Assembly (NCBI RefSeq): GCF_006715045.1
Contig: NZ_VFML01000001.1
Location: 1,642,501-1,706,500 of the forward strand
DNA from: Amycolatopsis cihanbeyliensis
Lineage (GTDB): Bacteria; Actinomycetota; Actinomycetes; Mycobacteriales; Pseudonocardiaceae
DNA length: 64,000 bases
Direction of reading: 5' to 3'
Position numbers and translations under genes: made by a program. This document shows, in pieces, positions 45,841 through 55,600 of the stretch (the stretch's first letter is position 1; the number at the start of each line of letters is the position of its first letter). The notes beneath the pieces are model-generated. The model had not been told where the DNA came from and did no database searches. It was given only the letters and a program-made list of their open reading frames with translations.

Positions 45841-47037
45841 ATGACGGGTGGCACCGCGAGCAGGGGTACGCGAACACGACGAGCGGTCGTCGCGGGGGCT
45901 GGCATCGCCGGTCTGGCAGCCGCACTGCGGCTGCGTCAGGCGGGATGGGAGGTGCTCGTGGTCGAGCGTGCCCCGGCTCGCCGCAGTAGCGGGTACCTGG
46001 TGAACCTGCTCGGGCACGGGTACGACGCCGCGGAGCGGCTGGGGGTGCTGCCCGCGCTGGCTCCGCTGGATATCGGGTCGTTCACCTCGACCCTCGTCAG
46101 GTCCGACGGCCGACCGAAGGTCACGGTCCCGGACGAGCTCGCGCGAGCCGCACTCGGCGACCGGGCGGTCACGGTGTTCCGCGGTGACCTCGAGTCCGCG
46201 CTGTACGAGGCGGTGTGTGACTCCGTCACGATCCGCTTCGGCACCACCGTACGGGCCGTCACCCAGGACCACGAGGTCGTTCAGGTCGCACTGAGCGACG
46301 GAAGGTCCGAGGACGCCGACCTCCTCGTCGGCGCCGACGGGCTGCACTCCGGAGTCCGTCGGATCGTGTTCGGCTCCGAGAGCGACTTCCGGGTGGACCT
46401 GCGGCACCTGGTCGGGGCGTTCCCGCTCGACCGGGCACCGCGGGACGTGCCGGAGGGGACCGGCGCCACGTTCATCGGCCCAGGACGCACGGCCGCGGTC
46501 ATCAACCCGGGGCCAGGGCGGTCCGCGGCGTTCTTCACCTACCGCGACGCCGATCCGGCGGCCGAACTGGCGCGCGGACCGGTGCGCGCCCTCACCACGG
46601 CCTTCGGGGATCTGGGCGGGGGCGTGCCCGGCGCGCTCGACCAACTCGAGGCCGACCCGACCGGTGCCTACTTCGATTCCGCCAGTCAGGTCATGCTGGA
46701 CACGTGGAGCCACGGCCGAGTCGTGCTGCTCGGCGACGCGGCGTGGTGCGTCACGCTGTTCGCGGGCTATGGCGCGGCCCTCGCGCTCACCGGCGCCGAC
46801 CGGCTCGGCACCGCGTTGGCGGAACACGGCAGCGACGTCCCCGCGGCGCTGGCCCGCTGGGAAGTGCTCCTGCGTCCCGAAGTGCGCAAACGGCAGGCGC
46901 TCGCCCGCAAGGGGACGAGCCGGTTCGCACCACCCAGCAGGGCGCACGTCTGGGCGCACGACCTGATGATCCGGGCCATCCGGCTACCGGGAATCCGCGG
47001 CCTGTTCCGGCGCTCCGTCCAGCGCGCGAAAACCTGA
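45841..47037 (+). CDS. FAD-dependent (PHBH/TetX-type) monooxygenase
   Basis: This 398-aa protein has GxGxxG VVAGAGIAGLAAALRLRQAG, the DG-type motif LVGADGLHSGVRRI, and the second FAD motif VVLLGDAAWCVTLFAGYGAA. This is a class A flavoprotein hydroxylase. ATG 45841 with a GGGAG site seven bases before it is preferred to 45829. The divergent TetR suggests it is induced by an aromatic or antibiotic-like substrate, as for TetX-type resistance enzymes. It is not a hydroxymandelate oxidase, which is an FMN protein. Membership of the beta-lactam cluster is unclear. Confidence 0.85.
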   Translation: MTGGTASRGTRTRRAVVAGAGIAGLAAALRLRQAGWEVLVVERAPARRSSGYLVNLLGHGYDAAERLGVLPALAPLDIGSFTSTLVRSDGRPKVTVPDELARAALGDRAVTVFRGDLESALYEAVCDSVTIRFGTTVRAVTQDHEVVQVALSDGRSEDADLLVGADGLHSGVRRIVFGSESDFRVDLRHLVGAFPLDRAPRDVPEGTGATFIGPGRTAAVINPGPGRSAAFFTYRDADPAAELARGPVRALTTAFGDLGGGVPGALDQLEADPTGAYFDSASQVMLDTWSHGRVVLLGDAAWCVTLFAGYGAALALTGADRLGTALAEHGSDVPAALARWEVLLRPEVRKRQALARKGTSRFAPPSRAHVWAHDLMIRAIRLPGIRGLFRRSVQRAKT

Positions 47038-47083
47038 GCCGCGCGCCGCGGCGCGAACCGGCCCGCGCGGTCCGCGGTGGTAC

Positions 47084-48388
47084 TCAGCCGGGACCGGAGT
47101 GGACTCGCTGGGAGACGAACGCGGCCAACCGGTCCAGGCCCCGCTCGATCCGCTCGGGGGTGAGCAGGCTGACCGACAGTCGCAGGTGCGGCAGCGGCAC
47201 ACCTTCGCCGTAGAAGTGGTGCATCGGGGTCCACAGCACGCCGTGCTCGCGAGCGGAAAATTCCAGCAGCGGATCGTCCACAGGGAACGGGACGGTGACG
47301 ACGATGAAGAACCCGCCGGAGGGTGAGTTCCAGCGCACCCCGAGCTCCGCCGCGTCCGGCAGCCGGGCGGCGAGGCCGTCGAGCACCTGCCGGCGGTTGC
47401 GGCGGTAGACCTCGATCTCGCGGAGGTTCGCCTTCGCCAGGTCGTATCCGTGTTCCAGCAGGAGGCCGCCGAGCATGGCCTGGCTGACCGGCGAGGTGTT
47501 CACGGTGACCATGCTCTTCAGCCTGGAGAGCTGGTCGGCCAGTGGCCCGGTCCGGGAGTCGCCGAGGTCGACCGGTTGGTCGGCGAGCACGTAGCCGATC
47601 CGCGCGCCGGGGAACCCGGTTTTCGCGTAGGAACCCAGGTACACCACCCGCGCGTCATCGTCGAGTGCCTTCAGCGTGGGCAGCCGGTCGTCCGTGGACC
47701 CGAACAGGCGATAGGGATTGTCCTCCAGTAGCAGCAGATCCTCCTCGGCGGCCACCCGGAGCAGTGCGCGCCGCAGCGGAACATCCAGCGTGGCCCCGGA
47801 CGGGTTGGCGAAATCGGGCGCCACGTAGAGGCCGCGCGGGCGCAACCCCTCGGCCCGCGCCTGCCGCACCCGCGCCACCAGGTCGTCCAGGTCGATACCG
47901 GCAGGCCCGTCACGCACCGGTAGCACCGGCATCTCCACCAGCCGCGCCGCGCCGGTCAGGCCCACGTAGACCGGGGAGACGGCCAGCAGCACGTCCCTCG
48001 GCTCGGCCCGCAGGGCGCGCAGCACGAGCAGCATCGCCTCCTGGCAGCCTACGGTGACCACAATGGACTCCGGGTCGGCCTGGATTCCCTCGTCCGCGGC
48101 GAGGTTGCGGGCGACCAACTCGTGGATGATGCCCTTGGTGCGGCCGTACTGGAACAGTGTCCTGCGCGCCTGCCTCGGGTCCATCCCCGCCTCGCCGACC
48201 AGGTACTGGTGGAAGGCCCGCAGGTAACGGTGGAGGTCCTGGACGTCGAAGAACTCCTCGTAGGGCCGGCCAGGGGCGAACGACACCGCCTCCGGGTAGC
48301 GGTTGGCGATCTCGTTCAGGAACTCCATGGCGGCCAGCACCGGGTCGGTCAGCGATCCGTGCAGCTCGCCGAGGCGCAGCGGGCCCAT
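47084..48388 (-). CDS. hpgT: 4-hydroxyphenylglycine aminotransferase (HpgT/NocG-like)
   Basis: This 434-aa fold-type I PLP aminotransferase opens GPLRLGELHGSLTDPVLAAM and AVSFAPGRPYEEFFDVQDLH, followed by LFQYGRTKGIIHELVARNLA, which match HpgT of glycopeptide clusters in order and length. The cofactor Lys is in VVYLGSYAKTGFPGARIGYV, and the conserved Asn and Asp of the PLP site are in YVAPDFANPSGATL. It converts 4-hydroxyphenylglyoxylate to L-4-hydroxyphenylglycine. It follows hmaS by 25 bp with a GGGGAGGAGAGG site, so they form an operon. Confidence 0.92.
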   Translation of the reverse strand: MGPLRLGELHGSLTDPVLAAMEFLNEIANRYPEAVSFAPGRPYEEFFDVQDLHRYLRAFHQYLVGEAGMDPRQARRTLFQYGRTKGIIHELVARNLAADEGIQADPESIVVTVGCQEAMLLVLRALRAEPRDVLLAVSPVYVGLTGAARLVEMPVLPVRDGPAGIDLDDLVARVRQARAEGLRPRGLYVAPDFANPSGATLDVPLRRALLRVAAEEDLLLLEDNPYRLFGSTDDRLPTLKALDDDARVVYLGSYAKTGFPGARIGYVLADQPVDLGDSRTGPLADQLSRLKSMVTVNTSPVSQAMLGGLLLEHGYDLAKANLREIEVYRRNRRQVLDGLAARLPDAAELGVRWNSPSGGFFIVVTVPFPVDDPLLEFSAREHGVLWTPMHHFYGEGVPLPHLRLSVSLLTPERIERGLDRLAAFVSQRVHSGPG

Positions 48389-48413
48389 CGACCTCTCCTC
48401 CCCGCGATCGGGC

Positions 48414-49472
48414 TCAGCGGCCGGCCCTGGCCCGCTCGACCTCGACCGCCTCGATGTTGCCGCTGCCGAAGGTACGCGCGCCCGCGCGTTCGATGATCTC
48501 GAGGAAGAAGGTACCGCTGGGGTGGGTGGACCTGGCGAAGATCTGGTAGAGCTGGCCATCGGCGTCCTCATCGACCAGGACGTGCTGCTCACGCAGGTCG
48601 GCCACGGGGTGCCTGGTCAGCTCGGTACGCCCACCGAGCAGGTCGTAGTAGGCATCCGGGGTGGTGAGGAACTCCACCCCGCGCTGCCGCAGCCCGCGGA
48701 TCGAGGAGACGATGTCGGCGGTGGTGAAGGCGATGTGCTGCACCCCGGCGCCGCCGTGGTTCTTCAGGAACTCGTCGATCTGCCCTGGCTCGCGGGTCGT
48801 GTCCGGTTCGATCAGGGTGAGCGTCACCGCGCCGGACGCGCTCTGCACGACCTTGGAGTCCATGGACTGCGCCCCGACGACGATCCTCTCTTCGAAGATC
48901 ATCCGGAAGTCCAGCACGTTCCGGTAGAACGTCACGGTCGGCTCGAGCTGGCCGGCCTCGAGGCAGACGGCGAAGTGGTCCAGCGTGCGAACACCGGTGT
49001 CCGCCGGTACCGGTTCGCTCGCGGGAAGGAAGCCGGGCAGGCCGGAACCGCCGGGCGGGCGCTGGACGAAGCTGTGCACCACATCGCCGAATCCGGTGAT
49101 GGCGGCGGAAACCACCCCTTCGGCCTCGGTGGGCTCGGCCACCGGCCGCGCTCCCCTGCGCACCGCCTCGGCGAAGGCCGCCCGCGCGTCGGTGACCTCC
49201 AACGCGATATCGGCCACCCCGTCACCGTGCGCCCGGACATAGCGGGCGGCCGGGTGATCGACGCCCGGCGCCTCGGTGAACACCAGGTAGATGTCGCCGC
49301 GACCCACCGCCACCGAGCGGGTCGGGGAGCCATCGGACGAACGCGCGAGCACCGCCAGCCCGTACTTCTCGACGAGTTCCGCCGCGGCGTCCTCGGCATC
49401 GGCGACATAGAACACGACGTGGTCCACGCTCATGTCCTTCTCGAACACGCTGCTGCCTGCTGCTGCCGTCAT
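48414..49472 (-). CDS. hmaS: 4-hydroxymandelate synthase (HmaS/NocF-like)
   Basis: This is a 352-aa vicinal-oxygen-chelate dioxygenase that turns 4-hydroxyphenylpyruvate into 4-hydroxymandelate. Iron ligands are seen as His in TLDHFAVCLEAG, His in GVQHIAFTTADI and Glu in FFLEIIERAGAR. The N-terminal domain starts SVDHVVFYVADAEDAAAELV. The close homologue HPPD has the same ligands; the hpgT neighbour and NRPS context favour HmaS. ATG 49472 has a GGGAGGT site. It is divergent from the first NRPS. Confidence 0.9.
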   Translation of the reverse strand: MTAAAGSSVFEKDMSVDHVVFYVADAEDAAAELVEKYGLAVLARSSDGSPTRSVAVGRGDIYLVFTEAPGVDHPAARYVRAHGDGVADIALEVTDARAAFAEAVRRGARPVAEPTEAEGVVSAAITGFGDVVHSFVQRPPGGSGLPGFLPASEPVPADTGVRTLDHFAVCLEAGQLEPTVTFYRNVLDFRMIFEERIVVGAQSMDSKVVQSASGAVTLTLIEPDTTREPGQIDEFLKNHGGAGVQHIAFTTADIVSSIRGLRQRGVEFLTTPDAYYDLLGGRTELTRHPVADLREQHVLVDEDADGQLYQIFARSTHPSGTFFLEIIERAGARTFGSGNIEAVEVERARAGR

Positions 49473-49602
49473 CGCGGACCTCCCGGCTGCGGAACCCCCA
49501 CTCTCGGGCACAGTTATAGCTGGCCCGGTTATCGATCGGTTTGCCGGAACCGACGCCGGACGATAAGGCGCCGATAAGCCGTTTTCCTAGCCTGGAACGG
49601 CT
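49473..49602. promoter_or_regulatory. divergent hmaS/NRPS promoter with SARP-type direct repeat
   Basis: CGATAAG occurs at 49561-49567 and 49572-49578: two identical heptamers with an 11-bp period, the classical SARP box. A TAGCCT -10-like hexamer begins nine bases after the second heptamer, at 49588, and the ATG of the NRPS lies at 49603. The NRPS has no ribosome site, so its mRNA may be leaderless. Facing hmaS, the complement contains CGATAAC and CTATAAC (49528-49534 and 49513-49519). Binding by the NocR-like protein is inferred. Confidence 0.75.
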
Positions 49603-52600
49603 ATGGCGGACAGCAGGCAGGACGGGGAGCGGGGACTCCGGATCGAGCACCGGCCGGGCGAGGTGTGGCGGCTGATCGCCGCGGTCCTGGCTGAAGGAAA
49701 CGAACGGGTGGCCGCCATGCGCGGTGACCGGTCCCTTTCCTGCTCCACCGTGGCCGGCCGGTCCGCGGCGCTTGCCGAGCGGCTGCGCGCGGCCGGGGTC
49801 GGGCCGGAGCGCCCGGTGGCGGTACTGGTCGAGGACGGTCTCGACCTGCTGGTGGCCTGCCTCGCGGTCTTCCGCGCGGGTGGGGTGTACCTACCGATGG
49901 ACCCGGAGTGGCCCGCGGGCCGGCTGGCCGCGGTGCTGGCCGACGCGCGCCCGGTGGTGGCCATCGTGTCCGGCGGCACGCCACCGATCGAGGTGCCGAC
50001 CCTGCCGGTCGAGGCCGGGAACTCCGGGGGTTACGGGCACGGAGGGTGGCCGGAACCGGAACCGGAGCAGGCCGCCTACCTGACGTACACCTCGGGCTCC
50101 ACCGGGCGGCCCAAGGGCGTGCTGGTCAGTCACGGCGCGCTGGCCAACCGGATGCTGTGGTGGCAGCGGACCTACCCGCTGCGAGCGGGGGACGTGCTGC
50201 TGGCGACCGCGTCCCCCAGCTTCGACATCTCGGTGTGGGAACTGCTGGCCGGGCTGCTGGCCGGGGCCAGGCTGGTGCTTGCCGAACACCGGGTTCACGG
50301 CATCGTGCCGTACCTGCAGGAGCTGATGAGTGCCCGCCGGGTGACGGTCGCGCACCTGGTGCCCTCGGTGCTGGACGAGTTGCTGGCCGGCATGGCGGAC
50401 GGCGAGCGGCTGGACCTGCGGCTGGCGGTGTGCGGCGGGGAGTCGGTACCGCCCTCGCTGCGGGATCGGCTACTGGACCGCTCGGACGCGCGGCTGGTAC
50501 ACGCCTACGGTCCCACGGAGACCACGATCACCGTGGTACACGACGAGTGCCGGCGCGGTGATCCCGCGGACGCGGTGCCGCTCGGCCGGCCGATGCACAA
50601 CACCGCTATGGCCATTGTGGACACCGAAGGCAGGCGGGTCCCGCTGGGCGAGTCCGGGGAGCTGGTGATCGGCGGCGCCGCGCTGGCCCGCGGCTACCTG
50701 GGCCTGCCCGCGGAAACGGCGGCCCGGTTCGTGCCCGACTCGCTCGGGCTGGACCCCGCGGGCGGCGGCCGGCTGTACCGCACCGGGGACCGAGTCCGCA
50801 GGCTGCCCGATGGCAGGATCCTGTTCCTCGGCAGGCTGGACGATCAGTTCAAGGTGCGCGGGCATCGGGTTGACCCGGCCGAGATCGAGTCCCTGCTGCA
50901 GCAGCACCCCGCGGTGAACCGGGCGGCGGTGCGGCCGGCCGGCGCCGGGAACGGCACCGAGGGGCACCGGGTGGTGGCCTACATCCAGGGGGATGCCGAG
51001 CCGGAGCGGCTGCGCGAGCACCTCGCGGACCGCGTGGCCCAGGCGGTGGTCCCGACCCGCTGGGTGTTCCTGGAGCGCTTCCCGTTGATGCCCAACGGCA
51101 AGGTCGACCGCGCCGCGCTGCCGGAGGCACCGGACCGGGTCGAGGGGCCGGTGAGCGAGGCCGGTACCGAGCTGGAGCGCGAGTTGTGCGCGCTGTGGGC
51201 CGACCTGCTGGGCGTCGGCTCGGTGGGCGCCGCGGACGACTTCTTCGCCCTGGGCGGGCATTCCCTGATCGCCACGCGGACCGTGGCCGCGGTATGGCAC
51301 CGGCACCGGGTGCGGCTGTCGCTGGCGGATGTACTGCGCGCCCGCACGGTGGCGGAGCTCGCCACGCGGGTGGAGAAACTGGCGGCGGGCGAGCGCGAAC
51401 CGGAACCCGTGCCGGTCAGCACCGTGGCGGACGAGCTGCCGTTGTCACGCGCGCAGGCGCGGATCCTGTTCGAGGAGGAGTTCCTCGGCGGCCCCGGGCT
51501 GTTCAGCGTGCCGGTGCTGACCCGGTGGCGCGGCCCGGTCGACGAGACGGCACTGCGCGCGGCGCTGGACGGGCTGGTGCGCAGGCACCCGACGCTGCGC
51601 AGCGCGCTGGCCGAGGACACCGAGCCGGCGCGGCTGCTGGTCGGAGCGGCGACCGAGGTGCCGTTCTCCCGGGAGGACCTGCGCGCGCTCGACCCGGCGG
51701 CGCGCGCGACGCGGGTGGCCGAGGCGGAGGAGGAGATGCTCGCCGAGCCGTTCGACCTCGGCAGGCCGCCGCTGCTGCGGGCCCGGCTGGCGCGGCTGGA
51801 CGAGGAGGAGCACGTCTTCCTGCTGGTGCTGCACCACCTGGTGTGTGACCGGTGGTCGATGCGGGTGCTGGTGGAGGATCTGCACGAGCTGTACGCGGCC
51901 GCCCGTGCGGGCCGCGCGCCCCGGCTGGACCCCCCGGCGCACCCGCTGGCCACCGTGGCACGCCCCGGCGGGGAAGCGGAGACGGCGCGGATCCTGGACT
52001 ACTGGACCAGCAGGCTGGACGGCGTGCCGCTGGACCTCGACCTCACGGTGGGACGGCGGCTCCGGGCGGACCACGGCCACCGTGCCGGGCGGGTGTTGCG
52101 GTTGCTGCCCCCCGAGCGGGCGGCCGCGCTGGCCGAGTTGTGCTCCGCGCGTGGCGTCACCCCGTTCATGGTGCTGCTGGCCGCGTTCCAGGTGCTGCTG
52201 CACCGGTTCTCCGACGCGAACGACGTCGTGGTCGGCGCCCCGGTTGCCGACCGGGACCTGCCGGGGGCGGAGGCCGTGGTGAGCATGCTGGTACACACCG
52301 TGCCGCTGCGGGCAGACCTGCGCGGCAACCCGCGCTTCGCCGAGGTACTGGACCAGTGCCGGGAAGCGGTGCTGGCGGCGCACCAACACCAGGCCGTGCC
52401 GATCGAGCGACTGGCAGGCGCGCTGGGTCGCCGCCGCGGCAGCGGGCATCACCCGCTGATGCGCCACCTGATGGTGTGGGAGGACTCTCCCGGACCGCCG
52501 GTGGAGCTGCCGGGGGTGACCGCGGAGCCGATGCGCCCCTCCGCGCGCACCACCGCCTTCGACCTGACCCTGATCGCGCGGGCGTGGGCGGACGAGATCG

Positions 52601-55600
52601 ACCTGGAACTGGAGTTCAACCAGGACGCGCTGGACGCCTCGGCCGCGGAGACCCTCGCCGACGCGTTCACCACCTCCTTCGCCGATTTCCTGGCCGAGCC
52701 GAACCTGCGGATCGGCGCGGCCCGGCTGACCGAGCGGACGCCCGCGCCGGGCCTGGTGGGGCCGGTCGAGCCGCCCGCTCCGGGCCTGGTGGGGCTGGTC
52801 CGGGCGGCCGCGGCGCGACGGCCCGAGGCGGCGGCCGTGCTGGACGGATCCACGGTGACCGGTTACGCCGGGCTGCTGCGGCACGCGGATGCCGTGGCAG
52901 CCCGGATCCGAGCCGCGGGTGGCGGCACGGGCGACGTGGTCGGCGTGTGCCTGCCACGCTCGGCCACCCTGGTGGCGGCGCTGCTCGGGATCCTCGAGGC
53001 CGGTTGCGCGTTCCTGCCGCTGTCCCCGGACGACCCGGACGAGCGGGTGGGCCGGCAGCTCGCGGTCAGCGGTGCCCGCTGGGTGGTCACCACCGACACC
53101 GACCGGTTCGCCCACCTCGGGGTACCGGTGCTTCCGGCCGAGCCCGACGACCCGACCGCGGGCACAGCCGCCACGCCGCCGGAGCCGGCCACGGACGACC
53201 CCGCGTACGTGATCTTCACCTCGGGCTCCACCGGGGAACCGAAGGGCGTGGTGGTGGAGCACGGCGCCCTGGCCGACCACGTGCGCTGGGCGGTATCGGA
53301 ATACCGGCTCTCCCCGGCCGACCGGGCCCTGCAGTTCTGCTCCGTCACCTTCGACGTGCTGCTGGAGGAGGTGTTCCCCACCCTCGCCGCCGGCGCGGCC
53401 GTGGTGCTGCGCTCGGAGGAGGCGGCCACCTCGGCGCGGGCACTGCTCGCGCAGTGCGCGGCGAGCGGCGTGACCGTGCTGAACCTGCCCACCGGCTACT
53501 GGGAACGCCTCACCGAGGCACTGATCGAGGACGAGCTGGCGTGGCCGCGTTCGGCGCGGCTGGTGGTGGTCGGCGGGCAGCAGGCCGACCGGGCGACGGT
53601 GGACCGCTGGCATCGGCGGGTCACCGGGGTTCGCCTGCTGAACGCCTACGGCCCCACCGAGGTCACCATCGGGGCCACCGTGGCCGCACTCCTGCCGGGC
53701 GAGGAGCCCCCGCCGATCGGCGTGCCCATCCCGAACACGCGCGCCTACCTGCTGGACCGGTATCTCACGCCGGTGCCGGAAGGAACGGTGGCCGAGTTGT
53801 ACCTCGCCGGCTCGGGCCTGGCCCGCGGCTACGCGAGCCGTCCCGGGCTGACCGCCGAGCGGTTCCTGCCCGACCCGTTCGCGACGGGTCGGACGATGTA
53901 CCGAACCGGCGACCTGGCCTACTGCCGCCGGGGCGTGCTGTACTTCGTGGGTCGCGCCGACCGACAGGTCAAGGTGCGCGGCTACCGGGTCGAGCTGGAC
54001 GAGGTGGAACGCGCCCTCGCCGCGCACCCCCTGGTGGACGAGGCCGCGGTACTCACCCGCGACGATCACCTGGAAGCACATGTCGCCACCCGGCCCGGGG
54101 TGGACACCCGGGAGCTGCGTGCGCACCTCGCCGATCGGCTGCCCGCGTTCATGGTGCCCTCGGTGGTCGAGGTGACCTCGGCGCTGCCGAAGACGGCGAC
54201 CGGGAAGGTGGATCGCGCCGGGCTCGCGCCGGTCCCGGCGCGGCTGGCGGCGGATTTCCAGCCGCCGCGGGACGACCGCGAGCGGGCGGCCTGCGCGCTG
54301 TGGGCCGAGGTGCTGGATGTGTCCACAGTGGGCATTCGGGACAGTTTCTTCGCGCTGGGCGGGCATTCACTGCTGGCGATGGACCTGGTGCGCCGGATGC
54401 GCAAGCGGGGCTACCCCGGGCTGCGGATGCCGGATCTTTTCGAGCATCCCACCATCGAGGCACTGGCACCCTGGGCCGCCGATGCGCCGGCGGCGGAACC
54501 CGCCCCCGTGCCGGGCGCGACCCCGCCGCCGTGGGCGCCACTGTCCTGGACGCAACTGGGGATCTGGGCGCAGGCGGCCACCGCCGCCGCCGGCACCTTC
54601 CACCTGCCGGTGGTGCTGCGGCTGTCCGGCCCGCTGGCCGAGCCGGCGCTGCGGGCTGCGCTCGAGGCACTGGCCACCCGGCACGACCTGCTGCGTTGTG
54701 TACTCGAGGAAGGGGCCGACGGCCCGAACTGGCGGGTGGCCTGCGGCACGCCGGTTCCGCTACGGGTGCTGGACCTGCCTGCCGCCGGGTTGGACGCGCG
54801 GGTGCGGGAACTCATCGCCGAGCCGTTCGACCTCGCGGCCGCGCCCCCGGTCCGGTGGACCCTGCTGCGGCTGAGCCAGGACGGCGACGAGAACGACGCG
54901 AGCGACCACGCGCTGGTGATCGTGCTGCACCACATCGCGGCGGACGGCTGGTCGGCCAGCGGGCTGGTGCGCGAGCTGGCCGAGCTGTACGCGGCCGAGG
55001 TCGAGCGCCGGCCCGCGCGGCTGGACCCGGCCCCGAGCTTTCTGGCGCTGGCCGCGGCCGACCGCGCCGCGCCGCCGGACGAGGCGGGACTGGCGTTCTG
55101 GGCCGAGACACTGCGCGGGGCGCCGGAGCGGATGGACCTGCCGGCCGAGCGGCTACCCGGCGCGCCTCGCGACCCCGGGCGGCACAGCGCCCGCCTCCCG
55201 TTGCCGCGCCATGCCGCGACCGCGCTGGGCGAGCTGGCCCTGCGGGAACGCTCGACCGTGTTCATCACCCTGCTGGCCGGCGTGCAGGCGTGGCTGGCCC
55301 GCTGCTGCCGGCAACCGGATGTGGTGGTGGGCACCCCCGTGGCCGATCGCGACGGTGCCGCCACGGCCGGGGTGGTCGGGCCGCTGGTGAACGTGCTGCC
55401 CATCCGCACGGAGGTGGACCCGGCCGGTTCCTTCGCCGAGCACCTCGCCCGCACCCGCGCCGCCGTGCTCGCCGCGTTCGAGCACCGCTCGGTGCCCACC
55501 CAGCGGATCGTGCGGCACCTGGGGCTGAGCGGGCGCGGCCTCAGCCGGGTGGTGTTCGACCTCGACGACGCCGCCACCCCCGAGACCGTCCCTTTCGGAC

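Noticed and set aside
45841..47037. Hydroxymandelate oxidase completing the Hpg pathway
   Set aside because: The protein is a class A FAD monooxygenase, not an FMN alpha-hydroxyacid oxidase.
48414..49472. Housekeeping 4-hydroxyphenylpyruvate dioxygenase (tyrosine catabolism)
   Set aside because: The iron ligands are shared with HPPD, but the operon with hpgT and the divergent NRPS favour hydroxymandelate synthase.
51445..54366. 973-codon antisense frame within the first NRPS
   Set aside because: Long antisense frames are expected in high-GC NRPS genes; no domain is present.
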